This document shows positions 36,901 to 48,900 of a DNA stretch of 64,000 nucleotides, one piece after another (position 1 is the first letter of the stretch; every line of letters begins with the position of its first letter). This DNA comes from Girardinichthys multiradiatus. Taxonomy: Eukaryota; Chordata; Actinopteri; Cyprinodontiformes; Goodeidae. The DNA lies in the NCBI RefSeq assembly GCF_021462225.1, contig NC_061795.1, positions 8,308,001-8,372,000 of the forward strand. The letters run 5' to 3'. The position numbers and the translations under genes are program-made. The notes beneath the pieces were generated by a model. It did no database searches and was not told the origin of the DNA. It was given only the letters and a program-made list of their open reading frames with translations.

Positions 36901-39900
36901 AGATACAGTGCTGTTTTCATAGACTCACAATGTCGTCAGTCCTGATCGAAAGTTCCCCTCCTAATCCAAACATACCTGGGATGGGCCCAGAATGTGGGCA
37001 GTCCTCCCATTTCCTACACAACCACAGAAGCTGTAGCCCTTTTGGCCATTGGGGAATCTGTCTGCTGCTTTAGGAGCCCCCAAGGACAATCAACTCTTAA
37101 GGGACTGTTTTCTTAGCTTGACAACTTCCATCACCACTGTTGACCAACCAACAGGTCCTCTAGTTGCCACCACAACACACACAATGACCTTCAGACCACT
37201 GCTCCTAAAGGCCACATGTGCAATGGAGATCCTGAACATGGCCCCATTTGGATTTCACATCCTCAACCTCCTCTGTTCCATAAGAGAAACTCCCCCAGAG
37301 GTGCGACCTGAAAGTCTCCCACACGACAGCCTCGACTTTTAGAGTGTGTACAGGATGTGTTGCACCCTTCATGGCTGAAAACTACTGCAGCTCTTATTAA
37401 CTGTATTTTCTACAGACTTCCCCCAGACACGTTCTTGAATACATTTTAATCTAATTTGATCTGGTTTTTAAAGAAGTGATTTATGCTTCCACTTTCATAT
37501 TGTTGAGGTAAAATAATTCCACCAGATATCATAATACAGCCTCAACACCCCAGTCCGGATGTCATGAGAAAGAACAGATGAAGAGCAGGAAATTAAGATT
37601 AACACAAGTTTAATTTGGTAAACGATAAGTCCAATAATTCCCAATGCATATTGAATACAAAAGAATGATACAAAAAAGGATTTCGAGACGCAGCCAAGGG
37701 CCGGAGGGGGTCTGGTTTGGGGACCAGTGGATTTCGTCTCTTCTTTTTGGAGATGACGTGGTCCTGCTGGCCCCCTCTAGCCAAGACCTACAGCATGCGC
37801 TGTGGCGGTTCGCAGCCGAGTGTGAAGCGGCTGGGATGAAGATCAGCTCCTCCAAGTCAGAGGCCATGGTACTCGACCGGAAAAGGGTGGCTTGTCCTCT
37901 TCAGGTTGGAGGGGAGTTCCTTCCTCAAGTGGAGGAGTTCAAGTATCTCGGGGTCTTGTTCACGAGTGAGGGAAGAATGGAGCAGGTGATCGATAGACGG
38001 ATCGGTGCGGCTGCCGCAGTAATGGAGGCACTGTGCCGGTCTGTTGTGGTGAAGAGAGAGCTGAGCCGAAAAGTGAACCTCTTGATTTACCGGTTGGTCT
38101 ACGTTCCTACCCTCACTTATGGCCATGAACTTTGGGTCATGACTGAAATAACGAGATCCCAGATACAAGCAGTTGAAATGAGCTTCCTCCGTAGGGTGGC
38201 CAGCCACTCCCTTAGAAATAGGGTGAGGAGCTCGGCCATCCGGGAGGGGCTCAGAGTAGAGCCACTGCTCCTCCACATCGAGAGGAGCCAGTTCAGGTGG
38301 CTCGGGCATTTATACCGGATGCCTCCTGGACGCCTTCCTCGGGAGGTGTTCCAGGCACGTCCCACCGGGAGGAGGCCCAGGGGACGGCCCAGGACACGCT
38401 GGAGGGACTATGTCTCTCGGCTGGCCTGGGAATGCCTTGGGCTCCCCCCGGAGGAGCTGGAGGAGGTGTCTGGGGAGAGGGACGTCTGGGCGTCTCTGCT
38501 GAGTCTGTTGCCCCCGCGACCCGGTCCCGGATAAGCGGAAGATGACGAGTACGAGTATGATACAAAAAAGAAAGAGTTTACCAAAGGGCCCTCTGGGAGA
38601 GACTCAGTCAGCAAAGAAAGGCTGTCTTTAACCGAGTGGTCTGTCTTACAATAAATGTTAAAACCTCTTATACCTTTTGCTTCAAAGCTTACTGACTGAC
38701 CATCCCCTCCAAGAATTATTATGAAGTCTGTGTCCGCGCTGTAAATTAGACAACCCCATGTGAGTACTTTATTATCTATACCATGCCCAACAGCCGACAT
38801 TTATTGCTTTACTGCCCATACCGCCGGCGTTTTACTGCTTACAGCTGCTGGGAACATCTTAACCTGAGATTAACTCTTTCTCTAACCTGGAGCCTGCTGT
38901 GACCTCTGACTTCTCCCACTCAGGCTCACAATACATGTTATGTCAGTTTTTATGGTTACACATGCCAACTGAACTCATATATGAAACTAAATTATTTTAA
39001 TACTCAACAATATATATCATCATAGTTTGTTTTTAAATATCCTTTTTATATTACAATGGTCTTTTTCCTATTTGTAACAAATTTTGAACTGTTAAAAACA
39101 CTTTCTTTGTTCCTTTGGATTCAAATGTATTATGGCTCACGGATTATTTTGCCTGGTTCGTGTTGCTATACAGGTTCTGTTTAATTTATTTCTTCTACAA
39201 TTGAGGCAAAAATTAAGCCTGGGTTTGTCTTGCGAAATTAAACTTTCCTTTCAAAAAACAGGCACTTGATCACAATTAGTTCATGATTCAAAAGGGTGGG
39301 TAATAACGTTTTCACATATGGCCTGGTTGGTTGGAATTGCTTTTTCCCTAAATGAATGAAATCACAAGTTGAAAACTACATTTTGTCTTTACCGGGGGCT
39401 GTTGGCAGGGTACACCCTGGAAAGGTTGCATCCCTTCACAGCATGTGAACCATTTTATGTTTAATTGAATGTGGGGACTCCATAGATTTTATCCTCTCCA
39501 AAAACTGTATGGATTTTATTACATTTTACAAAACATTTTGATAGGTCTTTTGCTCAGTCTTTGTTTATTAGTTTTACTTGAATTATTCAGTGTTATAAAA
39601 TTAATCAAGTACATATTTATGTCCACACAGGCTGTTTAGGGTGCTGTGTTTGTATAAACTACATTGTTTAAACCAGAGGAGGCCCAAGTCCAGTCCTTCA
39701 GAGCTACAATCCTGATGCATTCCTGCTCCAACACTCCTGAATCAAATGAATGGCTCATTTCCAGGCCTCGGCAGAGCTGAATGACTAAAGCTGATGAGGG
39801 AATTCAGTCATTTGATTTTGGTGTGTTGGAGCAGGAATGCATCTTAAAGTTGCAGGATGGTAGCTCTGTGGACTGGAGTTGGCACCTGCTGGTTTAGAAG

Positions 39901-42900
39901 GTAAACGTTTTATACTAAAATTCATTAGTGCTTTGTTTTCTCTCAAACAGACAGTTGACCTGAAGTCCAAGCTTCAACAGTGTTCTGTCAACATGTCTAC
40001 TCAGATGACTGGCATTGGCTGCTACATCTCCTGTGTGAATGACAAGTTGATAACTCCTGGAAAATATATCACTGCTGATGAGTATCATGGCAGGAGGCTA
40101 AAAGCTGTTAGTAAAAACTGATTTCCTTGTTTGATTCACAATGTCTGTTTACTTAACTAAAGGAAAAATCATGATTTGACAATAGCTGAGTTTGTAGATT
40201 TCTAACAATGTGACAAAAAGGTGTAGTTAGGGTGTACAGCAATTTGGAAAACTATGCATACATATAGAATGTTTCCACATTTTGTCACGAGTGGTTTTGA
40301 TCAAAGGATATTTACATGTTAGAATGGCCCAGCCAAAGTCCAGAACTGAATCCAACTGAGAATCTGTGCCAAGACGTGGAAACAGATGTTTCCAAAGATG
40401 CTTTCCATCCAATCTGACTGAGGCTGAGCTGTTTCCTTAAAAGAAATAAGCAGAAACGTATTTTTTTGTCATTCATAGTTGGTAGAAACATACCTCGAAA
40501 GACCTGCAGTTGAAACTGCAGCAAAAGTTGGTTTTATAAAATGTACAAAGTAAGGTCAAAGTGAGGTCCAAAAGGAAATGAATAAGCAAGTTTTGTATGG
40601 AAGAATTCAGCTGGTGTGCACAGAGCCCTGACCTCAACCTGGTAGACCACCTCTGAGATGGAATGGAGCAGAGACTGGGAGCCAGGCCTTCCTTCCAACA
40701 TCAATGTCTGACCTCAGAAATGATCCCCTGGAAGAATAACCAGATATTCCCTATAAACACACTTTGAAACCATAGAGGCAACTTTCCAAGAAGAGATGAA
40801 GCTGTTGTTGCTGCAGTTGGTGGGCCACTGCTATATTAAATACTTTATATGAAAAATGGATGTCAATAAATTAATGTCTAACTTTTCCAAATAGTTTTAA
40901 AAATGTATGTGTATGCGTACAGTACAGACCAAAGGTTTGGACACACCTTCTCATTCAAAGAGTTTTATTTATTTTCATGACTATGAATATTGTTGTCATA
41001 TGTTGAGGTTTTTGTTGCAGACCAAAGTGCAGATGCAGGCGAGGAGACGTCATGTTGAGCAAAACGATGATTTATTTAAGTCCTAACTCTGGCAAAACAG
41101 AAGGCAGGCAGGCAGGGTGTATCAGAGAGTTAACAGAAGTCTAGGTCTAACTGAGCACGAGAAACCAAGGGAACTTGGCGCAGGGAAAGTGACGCAACAA
41201 ACCAGCACTGAACAAAGGAACTAGACTAACTAATATACAGAGGGTAACAAAGGGCTAGTAATAAAAAGAACTAAGAACAGGTGTGACACGGAGGCAGGGA
41301 GGCTGAAGGAACAGGTGAAACTAATACAGAGACTATAGCATGAGGAAAGGAACTAAATAACACAACAGTAAGCAGAACCAAGTGAAACCACAGACCAAGA
41401 TAAAAGAACCAAAGAAGCATAAGAAATCTAGAATAACCATGAACAGAGAAACTAGAGGAAACATAGAAACAATACCAAGCAAACAAGATAAATAATCACA
41501 TGAAGCATAAAGAAACTAAAATAACCATGAACTAAAGTAAGTGGAGAAACAATGACAACAATGACTACAATGACAACCTAAGAACAAACAAAGAACCCAT
41601 AAAGAATACAAAAGTAAACCAACCTAACCACACTGACTGAATAGACTAGAAAGTAAACTAATAAACAAGAAGAGTGCAAAGGAACAATTGCCAGGACATA
41701 AATAAATACAAAGATACTAAAAGAGAAATTAAACTAGAGAATACAAGGAAGACAATTAACTATAATAATTACATTAACAATTAAAGCTGCAAGCAGCCTT
41801 GAAGGCCCTCGCACCTCAGCACAACTCGGCCTGTGCAGCGACTGCGGGAGCCTGACGAGGCTGCCATTCAATTCCACACATCGCCACTAGGAGGAACTGT
41901 AAGCGACATGTCATATGATGTTCGGACATGCAGAGTTCTCATGTGGCGTGAAACATTTAAAATTTGGGGGAAATCCGACCTTCCTGATGGAAGCTGAACT
42001 GAGTTTTTTATTAGTGGGCGGAGCTGAAATGATGTTATGAACTGACTGTGGCAATATGTTCAGCATCGATCCCTGATGATGTATACTAAATTTCAAGTGG
42101 ATCCGATGATGTATGAGGGAGTTATAGCCCTTAAAGTGTCCTAGGGGGCGCTGTTTATCCAAATTCCAATGTAATCCAATAGAGCTGTTTGGGGGTTGAC
42201 AAAGATCAACCGGGGCTTTGATGATGTCAGCATCTGAAGAGTGAATATAGTTCAGGGCCAGAGGCAGATCAATCTTAGAAGGTTTCAGCTCTCTGACTTT
42301 CCTTGTAGGAGCTATATCAATTTCGTCTTTTATGGCGAGAAGTCATATTTTGAGGCGTGGCCACGCCCACACGCTTTCATGTATCAAAAAGCTTTCGATA
42401 GCTTTTGATCCCCAGTGCCTTAAGAGTATACTGAGTGATTTTCAAGTCTCTAAGTCAAAAGCTGTAGGAGGAATTCGCTCAGATACGTGGGCTAGAAACA
42501 GTAAAAATGGGGTCAAAATGGCAATTTCAATCCAAAATGGCTGACTACCTGTGGGGTTTGGACCAACGCTCCAAGTGACTTGTTTTTAGGTCCTGACAAG
42601 CTACATATGTGTAACAAATTTCAGATTCCTCGGTCAAAGCATGGCTTGGGGCTGATTTTTTTTTTTCTAGGGGGCGCTGTGGAAGAATTAGGCCACGCCC
42701 ACCAAATATGTCATCAGATCTCTGTTGGAGACTGGACTACGATCAATCACATTGAATTTAGTGCAGATCAGATGATGTATGTGGAAATTAAAGCCAAACG
42801 TATGGCCATGGCGTGAGGTCCAACTTCGCTGCGCCACCAAGGCCACGCCCTTTTATGAAAAGTTACTGTGCTTCAAACGAAGATAGACCCACTAGTTATC

Positions 42901-45900
42901 TGTCTTCTGACACACTTTCAAGTTGATTGGGTCAAGGGGGTCAGAGAGGCACCTTTCCAAGTGAAAAAAGTGACTTCCTGTTCTCAGGGGGCGTGGCTTT
43001 GATGATGTCAGCATATGACCCCTTAGGATCGTCGGGAACCCGTAGGTCCTCCTTCATGCCAACTTTGGTGTGATTTGGCATTTCTTTGGGAAAGTTATTG
43101 CATTTTTTCTCTTTGACCTCGAACACCAGGTTCGTGCCCCGGCCACACCCCCTAAACATGAAAACTCAGGATTTTGATAACTTTTAATCCCCCATGCCTT
43201 ATCTGCATATTGACCAAATATGAAGCCAATAGCTCAAAATCCCTAGGTGGAGTTCGTTAAAGTTCGAGGTGAGTAAAAGTAAAAAACGGCCAAAAATTGG
43301 CCTTTGACCCAAAATGGCCGACTTCCTGTGCGTTTTAGGGCATACCCCCAAGATACTTTTTTTCTTGGTTTGAGGAGCTCTACCTGTGTGCCAAATTTCA
43401 GATCTCTACAACTCACGTTTATGGGCGTGGCTAAGTGGTTTGGCCACGCCCACTGACAACGACATTAAGGAACAAGAATTTCACGTGGGGGACAATTTTG
43501 GGTAACATTTTGTGAGTTTTGGTGCATGGCAAAGTCCCCAAAAGAGGCAATGGAATAATAATAATAAAGAAGAATCCTTACGATTACAATAGGCCCTTGC
43601 AGGCTTCCTGCTCGATAGGCCTGCACTCTTGGCATTCTGTTGATGAGCTTCAAGAGGACCTAAAATGGTTTTCCAACAGTCTTGAAGAAGTTCCCAGAGA
43701 TGCTTAGCACTTGTTGGCCCTTTTGCCTTCACTCTGCGGTCCAGCTCACCCCAACCATCTCGATTGGGTTCAGTCTCCTCTTAACAGTTGTTCTAGAGAT
43801 GTGTCTGTTGCTATAACTCTGTGTGGCATTGACCTGTTCTCTGATCTGAGCTGCTGTTAACCTGCGATTTCTGAGCCTGGTGACTCGGATGAACTTATCG
43901 TCCGCAGCAGAGGTTACTCTTGGTCTTCCTTTCCTGGGGCGGTCCTCATGTGAGCCAGTTTCTTTGTAGCGCTTGATGGTTTATGCGACTGCACTTGGGG
44001 ACACTTTCAAAGTTTTCCCAATTGTTCGGACTGGCCTTCATTTCTTAAAGTAATGATGGCCACTCGTTTTTCTTTACTTAGCTGCTTTTTTCTTGCCATA
44101 ATACAAATTCTAACAGTCTATTCAGTAGGACTATCAGCTGTGTACTGTATCCACCTCCTGGAAAACACAACTGATGGTCCCAACCCCATTTATAAGGCTT
44201 GAAATCCCACTTATTAAATCTGACAGGGCACACCTGTGAAGTGAAAACCATTTCAGGTGACTACCTCTTGAAGCTCATCAACAGAATGCCAAGAGTGTGC
44301 GTAACAGTAATCAAAGCAAAAGGTGGCTACTTTGAAGAACCTAGAATATGAGACATATTTTCAGTTGTTTCACACTTTTTTGTTCAGTATATAATTCCAC
44401 GTGTTAATTCATAGTTTTGATGCCTTCAGTGTGAAGCTACAATATTCATAGTCATGAAAATAAAGACAACTCTTTGAATGAGAAGGTGTGTCCAAACTTT
44501 TGGTCTGTAATGTAAGTATGTATATTCTTTTTTACTCAGGTTATCTGCCTGCAGTCATATGTTCGCCGATGGCTAGCCCAGGAGGCAGTGGAGCAGCTGA
44601 AAAAGGAGCGAACGCGGCGACTGGCCTGGTTTGAGATGCAAGACAGAAGGTGTAAAGAGGAGAAAGAGGAGCAGTTGAGAGACCGGCGTAATCGCTGGAT
44701 GAACCCACAGAGAAGAGAGGACTTCAGTTTGCTGTACCACGCCCTGGAGAGTAGGCCTGAAAGCAATGGGTGGGGGTATAGGAATCTTCTGCATCTGTAA
44801 ATTGTCTTAAAATCTCTATTTCCTGTGTGAACTTCTTAGAGTGGAGGACTGAGGAGGAGCAGCAGATAAACTCCACCCTGCGAGGGGCTGAGAGAAAGGT
44901 GGCTCTGTGCTCGCTGGTGGAGCAGGAAATGCAGCTTATTGCAGCCATTGGTCGTCATCAGATCAACGTAGAAGCTAACAACCATGACAAAATTGTTAGG
45001 GACTTCCTAAACAAGGTCAGGGGTAACTTTTTTACTCATGGAACACACTGAAAATATATATTTTTTATTTCCAAACTGTAACTTTAAAATGACGTTAAGG
45101 TTAACAATAAAAAAAAAAAAATCATCTTGAGATACATCAGCTGCAAGCTGGTTAACTTTAGTGAATTTTAAACAATCCAGATCTATTTCAATTTTCTTAT
45201 GCAGCTTCAGTGGAAAGAAGCAGCTTATGTAACCTTCTAGTCTGATCAGTTTTATTGGTGAGTGCCACTAATCTGCTTAAGCCACAATGAAATGTAAATA
45301 AAAAGGCTCATCAATGTTTTCCAATTGTTGGATTACACTTGGAATACACTGATAAAACACGTACAGGTCCTTCTCAAAATATTAGCATATTGTGATAAAG
45401 TTAATTATTTTCCATAATGTCATGATGAAAATTTAACATTCATATATTTTAGATTCATTGCACACTAACTGAAATATTTCAGGTCTTTTATTGTCTTAAT
45501 ACGGATGATTGTGGCATAGAGCTCATGAAAACACAAAATTCCTATCCCACAAAATTAGCATATTTCATCCGACCAATAAAAGAAAAGTGTTTTTAATACA
45601 AAAAACGTCAACCTTCAAATAATCATGTACAGTTATGCACTCAATACTTGGTCGGGAATCCTTTTGCAGAAATGACTGCTTCAATGCGGCGTGGCATGGA
45701 GGCAATCAGCCTGTGGCACTGCTGAGGTCTTATGGAGGCCCAGGATGCTTCGATAGCGGCCTTTAGCTCATCCACAGTGTTGGGTCTTGAGTCTCTCAAC
45801 GTTCTCTTCACAATATCCCACAGATTCTCTATGGGGCTCAGGTCAAGAGAGTTGGCAGGCCAATTGAGCAAAGTGATACCATGGTCAGTAAACCATTTAC

Positions 45901-48900
45901 CAGTGGTTTTGGCACTGTGAGCAGGTGCCAGGTCGTGCTGAAAAATGAAATCTTAAAATAAAGCTTTTCAGCAGATGGAAGCATGAAGTGCTCCAAAATC
46001 TCCTGATAGCTAGCTGCATTGACCCTGCCCTTGATAAAACACAGTGGACCAACACCAGCAGCTGACACGGCACCCCAGACCATCACTGACTGTGGGTACT
46101 TGACACTGGACTTCTGGCATTTTGGCATTTCCTTCTCCCCAGTCTTCCTCCAGACTCCTTGATTTCCGAATGACATGCAGAATTTGCTTTCATCCGAAAA
46201 AAGTACTTTGGACCACTGAGCAACAGTCCAGTGCTGCTTCTCTGTAGCCCAGGCCAGGCGCTTCTGCCGCTGTTTCTGGTTCAAAAGTGGCTTGACCTGG
46301 GGAATGCGGCACCTGTAGCCCATTTCCTGCACACGCCTGTGCACGGTGGCTCTGGATGTTTCTACTCCAGACTCAGTCCACTGCTTCCGCAGGTCCCCCA
46401 AGGTCTGGAATTGGCCCTTCTCCACAATCTTCCTCAGGGTCCTGTCACCTCTTCTCATTGTGCAGCGTTTTCTGCCACACATTTTCCTTCCCACAGACTT
46501 CCCACTGAGGTGCCTTGATACAGCACTCTGGGAACAGCCTATTAATTCAGAAATTTCTTTCTGTGTCTTACCCTCTTGCTTGAGGGTGTCAATAGTGGCC
46601 TTCTGGACACCAGTCAGGTCGGCAGTCTTACTCATGATTGGGGTTTTGAGTGATGAACCAGGCTGGGAGTTTTTAAGGCCTCAGGAATCTTTTGCAGGTG
46701 TTTAGAGTTAACTCGTTGATTCAGATGATTAGGTTCATAGCTCGTTTAGAGACCCTTTTAATGATATGCTAATTTTGTGAGATAGGAATTTTGGGTTTTC
46801 GTGAGCTGTATGCCAAAATCATCCGTATTAAGACAATAAAACACCTGAAATATTTCAGTTAGTGTGCAATGAATCTAAAATATATGAATGTTAAATTTTC
46901 ATCATGACATTATGGAAAATAATGAACTTTATCACAATATGCTAATATTTTGAGAAGGACCTGTATATAAGGTTTTCATTATGACTGCTTCCTCATTCTC
47001 AGTATGGATGGTGATAAAGACATTAAATTAAAACAAAATTTGCACAAAATGTAAGGAAATTTGTGTTTGGTGGAATATTTCTTTGCTGTAACAATGCTTC
47101 CACCAATGCTAACCTGGGTGGTGTTTGGGAGCGAGTTCACATCTATGGTGGCAGAGTTGAGTCCTTAAGAGTAGAGATGTAGAATTGGTCGTAGAATTTC
47201 ATCTTGTTATCTCTCTGTATTGAGACTGTGTTCAATTATGATGCCTGGTTTTTCCAGTGAAGCAGATGGCCCCACACCATCGTACCACTTCCACCAAAAG
47301 CTGTTTGGCATTGACAGAGAGGATTTGACAGGTTTTTATGGGTACAACCCATAAACTGGTCTCTGCTACTGTATCCACAGATGCATTTTCTTACAAATTT
47401 GGCACCATTTAAAGGGAAATATACAGACTTTTCAATGGTTTAAGAAATATTGCCAGGAAGCACTGTTACAGCAAAGCAATGATCTATTAAACACGTATTT
47501 TCTTACTTTTTCTGCTAAGGTGAAATTTTTGTACATTAAGTTTCAGAAATAAATAATAAATAAACCTGCAAAAAAAACAAAAAAAAAAACAAGTGAAACC
47601 TTCGAGCAATGAAAGGCTATGGAGCACGATTAAAGGTACTAATAGGTTGTCAGTACCAGAAATGCTGACAGGTTGGTGTACCCGGTCCAGTCCGCTGCTC
47701 CTCATCAGTGGGAATCAGCTAATGGTCGTCTGCTAGAGATGGACACTGCAGAGGACATCAGAGCCAGGGAGCTGAAAGAGCTCTACAATGAAATCAGCCT
47801 GTACACTGTAGACAAGCAGCAGAGACTCACCTTCCTAAAGAAGCTTAAAAACAATGTTAAGGTAATATACATTGATTTCACTGAAAATGCCACTTCTGTT
47901 TTGGCTTCACAGAAACATTAGTGTAATGATTGCTGAAATGATTGTGTTTCTTTATTGGACAGGAGCATGAGTGTCAGCTGGTGTGGGATATTATTGATCT
48001 GATTGACAGGGAGATTGACTTGATGAGTCGAGAGATTAAAGAGCATAATCTGGAGGGGCTAAGGAAGAGGATCTGTACTCTGTTCCTTCAGTATATCAAA
48101 ACACCAGTGTTTAACCCCAAAGTGGCCAAACTGCTGAAGGTAAACAATATGTTTGAGACCCTACGGTGAGGGTGCTCTTTGATGTGAAGCCAATAAGGTT
48201 TACTGTGATGGCATTTTCACATTTACATTAGACCAAAACTGTCTGTTTTTAATGTCTTTAGATTGAGGCATAATTCTTTTTGAGTTCTTTTTGCATTCCT
48301 CGTGTTGTTTTGCATAGGACCAGGTTGGTTTGGATAACTTTTTTTCCCTTAATAAATGAAATCCCATTTTGAAAAATGTAAACTGATTTTAAAATGGGTG
48401 TGATGGTCTGAAGCTGTGTGACAGAAAGGCAAAACCAAGTTTAATCTGTCAGGGTAAATATATATTTTTTAAACTTAGCATTTTGTATAATTAGAATTGT
48501 GTTGTCATTGAAAGTTTGTAGTAGAAAAAAAACACCATTGGATGGTATATTAGTATATATATATATATTAGTATATATATTAAAAATGAATAAAGTAATA
48601 CTAACAAAGTTAATATGTGCAGATTGAATCTATGATTAACACTAGAGCTAAATTAACAGCCAGCTGAATGTCCACGTTGGCTTTGGAGATACAGTATGTG
48701 TGAATAAGATGTTAGTGTAACTGAAAGTTTGTTGCAGGTTTACAAGAAGCCATCTGAGCTGAAGCACAAAATGTTCTTTTGCCACGGCTGTCACCGTTAC
48801 CTTTGCTCTGCTGACTTTGGCTCATGTGCCAGTGGCAGCCGGAGTCATTGGTGCCGAAACTGTACCAGACTAGACAACATAGCAAGATCTCGTGATGAAG

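Larger units (their letters stand above)
37501..38930. repeat. LTR-like repeat interrupted by a LINE
   Basis: tgttgaggtaaaataattcc starts here and again at 55737. The two copies run parallel for about 170 bases, then this copy is interrupted by the LINE at 37679-38556 and resumes with tttaccaaagg, again as in the 55737 copy. The far boundary is unclear. Confidence 0.55.
40920..44512 (-). mobile_element. Tc1-like transposon carrying two nested insertions
   Basis: Inverted ends share acagaccaaa and gtttggacacaccttctcat over about 75 bases and TA flanks both sides (40918-40919, 44513-44514). The minus-strand transposase survives only at 44100-43625. Inside lie an LTR-like sequence (41001-41780) and a non-coding element (41781-43615). 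Confidence 0.82.

Noticed and set aside
36540..37340. LINE 5' inversion by twin priming
   Set aside because: The inverted piece lies on the wrong side of the 3' piece for that model; simple rearrangement is likelier.
41781..43615. Small ORFs (42332-42544, 42580-42816, 42941-43159)
   Set aside because: On both strands within a non-coding repeat; no conserved domain.
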